Shown here: positions 1-6,499 of the stretch, piece by piece
Layout of the letters: each line of letters opens with the position of its first letter
How positions within the stretch are numbered: position 1 is the stretch's first letter
NCBI GenBank assembly: GCA_016291915.1
Contig: JAEEZP010000198.1
Span: forward strand, 1 to 14,984
Origin: Prevotella sp.
Lineage (GTDB): Bacteria; Bacteroidota; Bacteroidia; Bacteroidales; Bacteroidaceae
Direction of reading: 5' to 3'
DNA: 14,984 nt
Program-made: the position numbers and the translations under genes
The notes under the pieces: generated by a model
The model's input: the letters and a program-made list of their open reading frames with translations, nothing else
What the model was told of the DNA's origin: nothing
The model's database searches: none

Positions 1-218
1 ATGGCCCACCAAAATACTTTGTTGGAGAGCCAAACTCCCTTGTTTTCACGGACTACAGATTTGAGGTGGTCGTTTTGTGCATTCCACTCTTGGCGTTGCT
101 GAAGTCGATGGCGTTCCAACAGTTGATTAGCTTGCTGGATCAAATCGTCAACGCGTTTTTTGACTTCCTCAAAGGAGTCTGGAGTAATCTTGGCTATTGC
201 CTGTTCCTGTTCGTTCAT
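1..218 (-). CDS. Hypothetical protein, 5' part only (runs off the window)
   Basis: An open frame starts at the ATG at 218 and stays open for 72 codons to the window edge, so the C-terminus is missing. The visible product begins MNEQEQAIAKITPDSFEEV and is rich in Glu, Gln, Lys and Arg. Leucine, valine and isoleucine spacing around residues 15-40 looks like a coiled coil, and an aromatic stretch (VWLSNKVFWWA) comes at the edge. I recognise no family. A TAnnTTTG box lies about 27 bp upstream of the ATG, which supports expression and this start. No signal peptide is seen at the N-terminus, so the visible part is probably cytoplasmic. The call rests on an uninterrupted frame plus a promoter. Confidence 0.6.
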   Translation of the reverse strand, partial: MNEQEQAIAKITPDSFEEVKKRVDDLIQQANQLLERHRLQQRQEWNAQNDHLKSVVRENKGVWLSNKVFWWA

Positions 219-244
219 ACTATGACTTAACTGCTATTGCGGTG

Positions 245-252
245 CAAAGATA
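245..252 (-). promoter_or_regulatory. Bacteroidota -7 promoter box for the 1-218 gene
   Basis: Read on the minus strand the sequence is TATCTTTG, a full match to the TAnnTTTG box of the Bacteroidota primary sigma factor. No clear TTG is found at the expected -33 position. The predicted leader before the ATG at 218 would be about 20 nt. The bases just after the box (CACCGCAATAG) nearly match those after the tRNA promoter box at 525-532. Confidence 0.55.
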
Positions 253-382
253 GTCAAATTCAGCGAGAAAAGGAAAGAAATGGGTGATGTACTACGTTTC
301 TTTAACTATTCATCTTCCCTCTTTTCGTTTCTTTGACCAATTTTCTGTTATATGTTCAAAATTAACACCTTTTTAACACCCT

Positions 383-425
383 GGAAAAAGAAAACACCTT
401 GTAAATCAACGACTTACAAGGTGTT
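383..425 (-). terminator. Intrinsic terminator of tRNA-Leu
   Basis: A perfect 12-bp inverted repeat (393-404 with 414-425, 9-nt loop) starts 6 nt past the tRNA 3' end on the minus strand. It is followed by a U-rich run (TTTTCTTTTT, then CC). This is a hairpin plus U-tract in the right place and orientation to end the tRNA transcript before the next minus-strand gene. Confidence 0.8.
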
Positions 426-430
426 CTAAG

Positions 431-512
431 TACCCAGAGCCGGGGTCGAACCGGCACGGGTTGCCCCACTGGTGTTTGAGACCAGCGCGTCTACCGATTC
501 CGCCATCTGGGC
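431..512 (-). tRNA. tRNA-Leu (anticodon CAA)
   Basis: On the minus strand an 82-nt cloverleaf can be folded. The acceptor stem GCCCAGA pairs with TCTGGGT, with a G-U closing pair, and the discriminator is A. The anticodon stem CTGGT/ACCAG encloses the 7-nt loop CTCAAAC, giving anticodon CAA, which reads UUG leucine codons. A variable arm (TGGGGCAACCCG) and the T-loop GGTTCGAACCC follow. The long variable arm fits a class II leucine tRNA. CCA is not encoded and must be added enzymatically. The gene has its own promoter and terminator and so appears to be a single transcription unit. Confidence 0.95.
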
Positions 513-524
513 CTATTGCGGGTG

Positions 525-555
525 CAAAGTTACAACTTATTTTTAATAATCCAAA
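525..555 (-). promoter_or_regulatory. Promoter of tRNA-Leu
   Basis: On the minus strand the -7 box is TAACTTTG (532 to 525) and a TTG lies at 554-552, exactly 19 bp upstream in a T-rich run. Both elements fit the Bacteroidota TTTG-N19/20-TAnnTTTG consensus. The predicted transcription start is only a few bases before the mature tRNA 5' end at 512, as expected for a single tRNA gene. Confidence 0.75.
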
Positions 556-634
556 AAAAATCATGGAAATTTGTTACATGGAGATGACACTTCCTCTTTA
601 AAAATGGTATGATGTGGTAAAAAAAGTAAATTAT

Positions 635-665
635 TTGGTAGATACAAAGTTTTTACCTATCTTTA
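635..665 (+). promoter_or_regulatory. Probable promoter of manC
   Basis: A TTG at 635-637 is followed after 20 bp by TATCTTTA at 658-665, one base off the TAnnTTTG consensus. Spacing is ideal. The predicted start, near 672, is about 20 nt before the ATG at 692. If this promoter is real, translation cannot begin at the upstream in-frame start at 614. Confidence 0.5.
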
Positions 666-691
666 CAACCAAGAACCTTAGATCTGTTGTT

Positions 692-1792
692 ATGATAACA
701 AAAAACGTAAACGACTATTGCGTGATCCTTGCTGGCGGAAGAGGGAGAAGGCTTTGGCCATGCAGCCGTATCAAGAAACCGAAACAATTCGTGGATTTCT
801 TCTCCACCGGCAGAACACTCCTACAAGATACTTTCGACAGGGTAAGTAAGTTTATTCCCTTAGAAAATATATATGTATGCACCAATCATGAATACGCTCA
901 CTATGTGATCAACCAACTGCCGGAAATGCCACCGGAAAATATCCTGAGCGAACCCATACACCGCAACACAGCTCCCAGCGTGGCATGGGCCACCTACCGT
1001 ATCGTGAGAAGAAACGAAAACGCCCGTATGATGGTGGTACCCAGCGACCAGACGGTATTCAAAGAGGATGTCTTCCAAGAGAATATCCAGGCGGGCATGG
1101 AGCTGGTGAGCCAGAAAGATATCATTCTCACGTTAGGGGTAACCCCCACCCGACCGGAACCGGGCTACGGATATATACAATGCGGGGAGTATATCGAAAG
1201 CGATGGTATCTACGAGGTGAAGTCATTCACCGAGAAGCCCGATAGGGAATTCGCCAAGATGTTCATCAACAGCGGGGAGTTCCTTTGGAACAGCGGCATC
1301 TACCTCTCGAACGTAAAAAATATGAGAAGATGCCTGCAGAAGGTGTTCCCCGTGGTACTGCGACGATTGGAGGACCAGGAAGAGGTCAGTCATGTGAGTC
1401 TGGAGGATGAGATAATCTTCATCGAGGAGAACTTCTCCACGTATCCTAACGTGTCTATCGACGAGGGACTGTTGGAGAACGGACAGGTGGTATATGTGAT
1501 GAAAGGGGATTTCGGCTGGGCTGACTTAGGGATGTGGCATTCCATCTACGAGAGTCATCAGAAAGGAGAGGATGACAACGTGGTGATCTCCTCACGGGTG
1601 ATCATCGACAACAGTAAGAACAACATCATCAAACTGCCGAAAGACAAATTGGGTATTATCCACGGATTGGAAGGATATATCGTGGCGGAAGAAGGTAATG
1701 TGCTGCTGATCTGTAAGAAGGAAGACTCCAGCGCTCTGGTAAGGAAATACGTCAACGAGACACAGCTGCAATACGGGGAGGACTTCCTGTAA
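692..1792 (+). CDS. manC: Mannose-1-phosphate guanylyltransferase (GDP-mannose pyrophosphorylase)
   Basis: The product (366 residues) makes GDP-mannose from mannose-1-phosphate and GTP in the cytoplasm, the precursor of GDP-fucose and of mannose in surface glycans. The nucleotidyltransferase signature is at residues 13-33 (LAGGRGRRLWP, then PKQF). Further family motifs follow: VPSDQ, FTEKP, FLWNSGIYLS, SIDEGLLE and FGWADLGMW. Length matches the short monofunctional type; the C-terminal mannose-6-phosphate isomerase domain of long ManC proteins is absent. The frame is open back to 614, but I chose the ATG at 692. The extra 26 residues are unlike the family, the conserved domain starts a few residues after 692, and a likely promoter sits at 635-665. 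The gene stands alone and ends at a strong hairpin terminator. The function is clear; the biological product it feeds is not shown here. Confidence 0.93.
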   Translation: MITKNVNDYCVILAGGRGRRLWPCSRIKKPKQFVDFFSTGRTLLQDTFDRVSKFIPLENIYVCTNHEYAHYVINQLPEMPPENILSEPIHRNTAPSVAWATYRIVRRNENARMMVVPSDQTVFKEDVFQENIQAGMELVSQKDIILTLGVTPTRPEPGYGYIQCGEYIESDGIYEVKSFTEKPDREFAKMFINSGEFLWNSGIYLSNVKNMRRCLQKVFPVVLRRLEDQEEVSHVSLEDEIIFIEENFSTYPNVSIDEGLLENGQVVYVMKGDFGWADLGMWHSIYESHQKGEDDNVVISSRVIIDNSKNNIIKLPKDKLGIIHGLEGYIVAEEGNVLLICKKEDSSALVRKYVNETQLQYGEDFL

Positions 1793-1809
1793 GGATATGC
1801 TCATAAAGA

Positions 1810-1843
1810 ATAAGAAAGGCTGCCGATGGGCAGCCTTTCTTAT
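1810..1843. terminator. Bidirectional terminator between manC and the HIT gene
   Basis: A perfect 15-bp inverted repeat (1810-1824 with 1829-1843) closes on a GATG loop. Its outer arms are A/T-rich, so either strand gives a GC-rich stem ending in a U-rich arm. It sits 17 bp after the manC stop and 5 bp from the end of the convergent HIT gene, and probably serves both transcripts. Confidence 0.8.
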
Positions 1844-1848
1844 GTTGT

Positions 1849-2247
1849 TTACAACTTGAGGAACTCCTCATAGATCTTCTGAGCAATCTCCCGGAACTCT
1901 TCCTCCGTGAGCTTCAACTTAGGATTGCTGAAGTTCATGTCCTTCTCACTCTGCATAGGCACCAGATGGATGTGAGCATGGGGAACCTCCAAGCCTAAGA
2001 CAGCCATACCTACCTTCCGGCATGGGAAAACACGCTTGATAGCCACAGCAACCTTCTTGGCAAAGATCATATACTCACCAATCTCACCATCTTCCATATC
2101 GAAGACATAGTCAACCTCACGACGGGGAATCACTAAGGTATGACCCTTCTGGATAGGGTTGATATCCAGGAAAGCATAGAACTGCCCGTCTTCTGCACAC
2201 TTGTAACTGGGAATCTCACCAGCAGCAATCTTACTGAAAATATCCAT
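1849..2247 (-). CDS. HIT family protein (HinT-like nucleotide hydrolase)
   Basis: This 132-residue protein is a histidine-triad hydrolase. The family hydrolyses AMP-lysine, aminoacyl-adenylates and similar nucleoside phosphoramidates in the cytoplasm. The triad is PHAHIHLVP, with His90, His92 and His94; by analogy to HINT1 the middle His is the nucleophile. The N-terminal part is typical too: IFSKIAAGEIPSYK, FLDINPIQKGHTLVIPR with His36. Length is normal for the HinT branch, slightly extended at the C-terminus. The gene follows greA by 24 bp on the same strand with no terminator between, so the two are probably co-transcribed. The exact substrate cannot be told from the sequence. Confidence 0.93.
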   Translation of the reverse strand: MDIFSKIAAGEIPSYKCAEDGQFYAFLDINPIQKGHTLVIPRREVDYVFDMEDGEIGEYMIFAKKVAVAIKRVFPCRKVGMAVLGLEVPHAHIHLVPMQSEKDMNFSNPKLKLTEEEFREIAQKIYEEFLKL

Positions 2248-2271
2248 AGTCGTACGTCGTTTATTCGTTCG

Positions 2272-2736
2272 TTAAATAGAAATACTGTCTATGCGCAGAC
2301 GGATGACACCACGCGGGATCTTGATCTCTACCTCATCACCTACCTTGTGGTTCAGCAAACCCTGGGCAATGGGCGTCTTGATGGAGATCTTACCCTCACG
2401 GAGGTTGGCCTCACTCTCACTGACAATCGTGTAGCTCATCTTAGCCTTGGTAGCCAGATTGGTCATCTCTACCTTCGAGAGGATCTGTACCTCCTCATTA
2501 CTCAGGCGCGACACATCGATGATCTTCGCCTCAGAAAGCACACGCTTCATCTCGTTGATCTTGTTCTCCAGCTTCGCCTGTGCCTCCTTGGCCGTGTCGT
2601 ACTCGGAGTTCTCACTCAGATCACCCTTGTCACGAGCCTCCGCAATGGCTGCCGAAGCCTTCGGACGCTCCACGCTCTCTAATCTCTTCAGTTCGGCTAC
2701 CAACTTGTCGTAGCCCTCTTGCGACATATATGCCAT
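2272..2736 (-). CDS. greA: Transcription elongation factor GreA
   Basis: The 154-residue protein enters the secondary channel of RNA polymerase and stimulates cleavage of backtracked RNA. The N-terminal coiled coil (about residues 8-75) carries the tip motif ARDKGDLSENSEY; Asp39 and Glu42 correspond to the catalytic-tip acidic pair of E. coli GreA (Asp41, Glu44). The C-terminal FKBP-like half ends with the typical GLLNHKVGDEVEIKIPRGV stretch. I take the ATG at 2736 as the start (MAYMSQEGYDKL), which matches the family N-terminus and length. The frame stays open to 2817, but the extra 27 residues are hydrophobic, unlike GreA, and overlap a hairpin in the leader. It is the first gene of a probable greA-HIT operon. 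The promoter found is about 200 bp upstream, giving an unusually long leader. Confidence 0.95.
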   Translation of the reverse strand: MAYMSQEGYDKLVAELKRLESVERPKASAAIAEARDKGDLSENSEYDTAKEAQAKLENKINEMKRVLSEAKIIDVSRLSNEEVQILSKVEMTNLATKAKMSYTIVSESEANLREGKISIKTPIAQGLLNHKVGDEVEIKIPRGVIRLRIDSISI

Positions 2737-2789
2737 ATCTGTTTTCTTTATGATTACCGACTTATTGAGTAAAACGAACACAACTAGAC

Positions 2790-2823
2790 GAAAAACAAGA
2801 ATCCCAACATTTTGCAATGTCGG
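2790..2823 (-). terminator. Hairpin with U-tract in the greA leader, possible attenuator
   Basis: On the minus strand an 8-bp stem (CCGACATT with AATGTTGG, one G-U pair) closes on a GCAA tetraloop of the GNRA type. A T-rich stretch, GATTCTTGTTTTTC, follows. It lies between the predicted greA promoter (2935-2966) and the greA start (2736). It could terminate part of the transcripts before greA. The stem is short and the U-tract interrupted, so activity is uncertain. Confidence 0.4.
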
Positions 2824-2934
2824 AACCCTTACCCTTTTAACGAATCTTTATCTTTAAAACAACTGACATCGACCAGTGAGCCTTTCTCACCGCCAAGCAG
2901 CACCTGAAATCATCTATGTTGTGTATTTCGTTTG

Positions 2935-2966
2935 CAAAAATAGTATTTTTTTCTGATACTAACAAA
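2935..2966 (-). promoter_or_regulatory. Promoter of greA
   Basis: On the minus strand TTTG at 2966-2963 is followed after 20 bp by TATTTTTG at 2942-2935. Both elements match the Bacteroidota consensus with correct spacing. The predicted start near 2928 leaves a leader of about 190 nt before the greA ATG. This leader carries a small GTGAG/CTCAC hairpin (about 2875-2889) and the GNRA hairpin at 2804-2823. No clear promoter was seen on the plus strand here for the gene at 3058. Confidence 0.65.
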
Positions 2967-3057
2967 TTTTTTGATGATTTATTAATATATTCTAAAAATA
3001 AAGCCTTTTTGTAACCCAAACCAACCTTCAAACGTATTATAGTAAAAAAGGAAAATT

Positions 3058-4365
3058 ATGCTTTCTAGAAACGAGCAACTATCTATTATTAACCTTATTA
3101 AGAAACAAGTAGTTCCCGCAATTGGCTGTACAGAACCGATGGCCGTGGCATTGTGTGTGGCAAAGGCTACCAAACTACTTGGGAAAACACCGGAACACAT
3201 TGATTTACGATTAAGCGCTAACATTCTCAAGAACGCCATGGGTGTGGGTATCCCCGGAACAGGAATGGTGGGACTGCCCATTGCCATCGCATTGGGTGCA
3301 CTGATAGGAAGACCGGAGCTCCAACTGGAGGTGTTGCAGGACTGCAACGAAGAAGCTGTGGAGCGCGGTAAGGCGTATATCGCTGAGAACCGTATCCATA
3401 TCGCCTTAGAGAAAGACGATGACGACAAGCTTTTCATCAACGTGATTTGTCAGGCCGACGGTCACGAGGCAGAGGCACGCATCAAGACACACCATACCGA
3501 CTTCGTGTTCCTTCGTAAAGACGGAGAGATTCTACAGGACGGTCTGCTGACAGGTAACAAGGAGCAGGGTAACGGAGAGCAAGATGATGAGCCCCAACTC
3601 ACACTGCACAAGGTGTATGAGTTCGCTACGGAGACCAACCTTGACGACCTGCGCTTTATCCTTGAAGCCAAGAAGCTCAATGAGGCCGTAGCGAAGAAAG
3701 GACTGGAAGAGAACTTCGGTCATCAGTTGGGTAAGACCATGCTGACACCCCTCGGCAGAGGATTCTTAGGCGACGGTATCTTCGCCCATGTGCTCAGTAA
3801 TACCAGCGGTGCCTGTGATGCCCGTATGGCAGGAGCACTGATTCCTGTGATGAGTAATTCCGGCAGCGGCAACCAGGGTATCTGTGCCACCATGCCAGTG
3901 GTGACCTTCGCGGAAGAGAACCACAACAGTGAGGAGGAGCTTATCCGTGCCTTGACCATGAGTCATCTTACCGCTATCTATATCAAGCAGTCGTTAGGAT
4001 CACTCAGTGCACTGTGCGGCTGTGTGGTTGCCAGCACCGGCAGCAGCTGCGGTATCACTTATCTGATGGGTGGTAACTACGAGCAAGTCACCTATGCGGT
4101 GAAGAATATGATTGCCAACCTCACCGGTATGATCTGTGACGGTGCGAAACCGAGTTGTTCGCTGAAGCTCACCACGGGTGTAAGCACAGCGATGCTCAGT
4201 GCCATGCTTGCCATGCAAGGAAAGTATGTCAGTTCGCTCGAAGGCATCGTAGATGATGATGTGGACCAGAGTATCCGAAACCTCACCTCTATCGGCAGCA
4301 AAGGCATGGATGTGACCGACCGTTATGTGCTTGACATCATGACCCACAAGAGTAATAATAAATAA
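3058..4365 (+). CDS. L-cysteine desulfidase family protein (CyuA/YhaM, UPF0597 type)
   Basis: The 435-residue protein belongs to the iron-sulfur L-cysteine desulfidase/serine dehydratase-alpha-like family, which splits L-cysteine to pyruvate, ammonia and sulfide without PLP. Family blocks seen are AIGCTEPMAVAL (residues 21-32), GVGIPGTGMVGLPIA (62-76), GACDARMAGALIPVMSNSG (251-269) and GNQGI. Cys24 sits where the catalytic cysteine of the archaeal enzyme is placed. Cys320, Cys360 and Cys367 have the same spacing (40 and 7) as the cluster cysteines I recall for Methanocaldococcus MJ1025 (282, 322, 329). Full length, cytoplasmic, no signal peptide. The ATG at 3058 starts right at the family N-terminus, preceded by an A-rich leader. 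The dsbD-like gene follows by 32 bp with no terminator, so the pair may be one operon. L-serine or another substrate is not excluded. Confidence 0.85.
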   Translation: MLSRNEQLSIINLIKKQVVPAIGCTEPMAVALCVAKATKLLGKTPEHIDLRLSANILKNAMGVGIPGTGMVGLPIAIALGALIGRPELQLEVLQDCNEEAVERGKAYIAENRIHIALEKDDDDKLFINVICQADGHEAEARIKTHHTDFVFLRKDGEILQDGLLTGNKEQGNGEQDDEPQLTLHKVYEFATETNLDDLRFILEAKKLNEAVAKKGLEENFGHQLGKTMLTPLGRGFLGDGIFAHVLSNTSGACDARMAGALIPVMSNSGSGNQGICATMPVVTFAEENHNSEEELIRALTMSHLTAIYIKQSLGSLSALCGCVVASTGSSCGITYLMGGNYEQVTYAVKNMIANLTGMICDGAKPSCSLKLTTGVSTAMLSAMLAMQGKYVSSLEGIVDDDVDQSIRNLTSIGSKGMDVTDRYVLDIMTHKSNNK

Positions 4366-4397
4366 TTCATATAATTTTTTTGATTTTAATACCAAGT

Positions 4398-6452
4398 ATG
4401 AAAAGTATCAAGAACATGTTGCTGATCAGTGTGATGGCCTTGATGGCACTCACAGCCTCAGCACAGATGCAGGATCCTGTACATTTCAGTGTTCAACAGA
4501 AGCAGGTATCTCCCACAGAGGTACACGTGATCTTTACCGGTAAGATCGATGCCGGATGGCATGTCTATTCCACCGGTTTACCCGCTGACGGCCCTATCTC
4601 TGCCACACTGACAACAGAGGCAGCCGAGGGTGCTAAGGCTAATGGTAAACTGATGGCTCAAGGTAAGGAAATCAGCAACTATGATAAGTTGTTTGATATG
4701 AACCTGCGTTATTTCGAGAATAACGTCACCTTCGTACAGAAATACCAGGTAACAGGCAAGACCTACCATATCAAGGGATTCCTGGAGTATGGTGCCTGCA
4801 ACGATCAGAACTGCATGCCTCCCACTCAGGTAGAGTTCGACTACAAGGGCGAAGGTCCTAAGGACGCACCAGAGGCTCAGGAGGAAAAAAAAAGCGATGA
4901 CGAAAACGCAGCCGATGAGAAAGAAGGCGAGGAGGTAACTGAGAATACCGACAGTATCGCCGCAGCAGCTGCTGTTATTCCTCTCGATTCCACGGAAGTG
5001 GAAGGTCTTTGGAAGCCTGTAATTAAAGAGTTACAGGCTTTCAATGGTGGTAGTGCCACCCAGAACCGTTCACTGTTATATATCTTCCTGATGGGACTCT
5101 TAGGTGGTCTCGTCGCTTTGTTCACACCTTGTGTATGGCCGATCATCCCGATGACCGTGAGCTTCTTCCTGAAGCGTGCCAAGGACGACAAGAAGAAAGG
5201 TATCAAGGATGCCATCACCTACGGTATCTCCATCGTTATCATCTACCTGGCATTAGGTCTTGCCATCACCGCTATCTTCGGAGCAAGTGCCCTCAATGCC
5301 TTATCAACCAACGCTATCTTCAACATCTTCTTCTGTCTCCTGCTGGTGGTCTTCGCCCTCAGTTTCTTCGGATGGTTTGAACTGACCCTCCCAGAGTCAT
5401 GGACCAACAAGGTGGACAGCAAGGCTTCTTCCACAACAGGTTTGCTGAGTATCTTCCTCATGGCCTTCACATTGGCCTTGGTAAGTTTCTCATGTACCGG
5501 TCCTATCATCGGCTTCCTGCTGGTTGACTTCGCTACGAGCGGCAGCTTCTGGGGTCCCGCCATCGGTATGTTCGGCTTCGCACTCGCACTGGCATTGCCG
5601 TTCACCCTCTTTGCAATGTTCCCCACTTGGTTGAAGAAAGCCCCGAAATCAGGTGGTTGGATGAACATCATCAAGGTAACCCTCGGTTTCATCGAGTTGG
5701 CCTTCGCCCTGAAGTTCTTCTCTGTTGCCGACCTGGCTTACGGCTGGCGTCTGCTCGACCGTGAGGTATTCCTCTGCCTGTGGATTGTGATCTTCGGTGC
5801 CCTCGGTCTCTACCTGATCGGTAAGCTGAAGTTCCAGAGTGACTGGGAAGGTGGTGAGATGGAGAAGCCCATGCCTGTGATCTGCATCATGGGTGGTCTG
5901 GTATCGATTGCCTTCGCTATCTATATGATCCCCGGTCTGTGGGGAGCTCCCTGTAAGGCTGTCAGCGCCTTCGCACCTCCAATGAGCACACAGGACTTCA
6001 ACCTCTACAAGGCTGAGGTGGTGGAAGCTAAGTATAAAGATTACGAACAAGGTATGGCAGCTGCCAAGGCTCAGGGTAAGCCCGTGCTGATCGACTTCAC
6101 CGGTTTCGGTTGTGTGAACTGTCGTAAGATGGAGGCTGCCGTATGGACAGATCCAGGTGTATCGAAGATTCTGGAGGATGACTATGTACTCATCTCCCTG
6201 TTTGTGGACGACAAGACACCACTCCCCGAGCAGATCAAGGTTACTGAGGAGAATGGTCAGGAGCGTACCCTTCGTACGGTGGGTGACAAGTGGAGTTACC
6301 TGCAGCGCTCGAAGTTCGGTGCTAACGCACAGCCGTTCTATGTCGCTATCGACAACGAAGGAAACCCACTCACGGGTTCTGCCGTTTACGATGAGGACAT
6401 TAACAAATACGTGAAATTCCTGAAGGCAGGATTAGAAAACTATAATAAATAA
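4398..6452 (+). CDS. dsbD: Thiol:disulfide interchange protein, DsbD-like
   Basis: The 684-residue protein moves electrons from cytoplasmic thioredoxin across the inner membrane to periplasmic or outer-envelope thiol partners. Order of parts: signal peptide (residues 1-22, cut near ASA/Q); N-terminal DsbD domain (about 25-150) with cysteines 134 and 139 (GACNDQNCMPP); an acidic, Ala/Glu-rich linker (about 154-190); a CcdA-like membrane domain of about eight helices (about 226-520) with the redox cysteines in FTPCVWPIIP (Cys245) and SFSCTGPIIG (Cys366); and a C-terminal thioredoxin-like domain with the Cys572-Val-Asn-Cys575 active site. All three cysteine pairs are present, so it looks functional. 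The start is the ATG at 4398, which opens the signal peptide; a TTG 18 bp earlier in frame is less likely. A run of nine A's (4885-4893) lies in the linker. It follows the cysteine desulfidase gene closely and ends at a strong terminator. Confidence 0.93.
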   Translation: MKSIKNMLLISVMALMALTASAQMQDPVHFSVQQKQVSPTEVHVIFTGKIDAGWHVYSTGLPADGPISATLTTEAAEGAKANGKLMAQGKEISNYDKLFDMNLRYFENNVTFVQKYQVTGKTYHIKGFLEYGACNDQNCMPPTQVEFDYKGEGPKDAPEAQEEKKSDDENAADEKEGEEVTENTDSIAAAAAVIPLDSTEVEGLWKPVIKELQAFNGGSATQNRSLLYIFLMGLLGGLVALFTPCVWPIIPMTVSFFLKRAKDDKKKGIKDAITYGISIVIIYLALGLAITAIFGASALNALSTNAIFNIFFCLLLVVFALSFFGWFELTLPESWTNKVDSKASSTTGLLSIFLMAFTLALVSFSCTGPIIGFLLVDFATSGSFWGPAIGMFGFALALALPFTLFAMFPTWLKKAPKSGGWMNIIKVTLGFIELAFALKFFSVADLAYGWRLLDREVFLCLWIVIFGALGLYLIGKLKFQSDWEGGEMEKPMPVICIMGGLVSIAFAIYMIPGLWGAPCKAVSAFAPPMSTQDFNLYKAEVVEAKYKDYEQGMAAAKAQGKPVLIDFTGFGCVNCRKMEAAVWTDPGVSKILEDDYVLISLFVDDKTPLPEQIKVTEENGQERTLRTVGDKWSYLQRSKFGANAQPFYVAIDNEGNPLTGSAVYDEDINKYVKFLKAGLENYNK

Positions 6453-6463
6453 ATTCTCTTCTG

Positions 6464-6499
6464 AAGAGGTGGATGTCAAGCATATCCACCTCTTTTTTT
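6464..6499 (+). terminator. Intrinsic terminator of the dsbD-like gene
   Basis: An 11-bp perfect stem (6464-6474 with 6484-6494) with a 9-nt loop runs into seven T's (6493-6499), starting 12 bp after the dsbD stop. This is a classical plus-strand terminator. The convergent helicase gene's stop codon (6476-6478) lies in its loop, so the last helicase codons are part of the hairpin. Confidence 0.85.

Noticed and set aside
233..532. The two CTATTGCGG(G)TGCAAAG copies as a dispersed repeat or attachment site next to a tRNA
   Set aside because: Both copies sit exactly at TAnnTTTG promoter boxes in the same orientation, and no integrase or foreign gene is nearby, so a promoter element explains them better than an att site.
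2140..2682. Plus-strand open frame of 180 codons across the HIT and greA genes
   Set aside because: It lies antisense to two clearly conserved genes, spans their intergenic gap, and its product (Leu/Arg/Thr rich) has no recognisable motif. It is a shadow of the real coding strand.
2837..3031. Minus-strand 64-codon open frame upstream of greA
   Set aside because: It runs across the predicted greA promoter, has unremarkable composition and no start signal. The region is better explained as promoter plus leader.
4380..4397. TTG start 18 bp upstream of the dsbD-like ATG
   Set aside because: The ATG at 4398 opens directly onto a standard signal peptide; the six extra residues weaken it, and an ATG is the more probable start.
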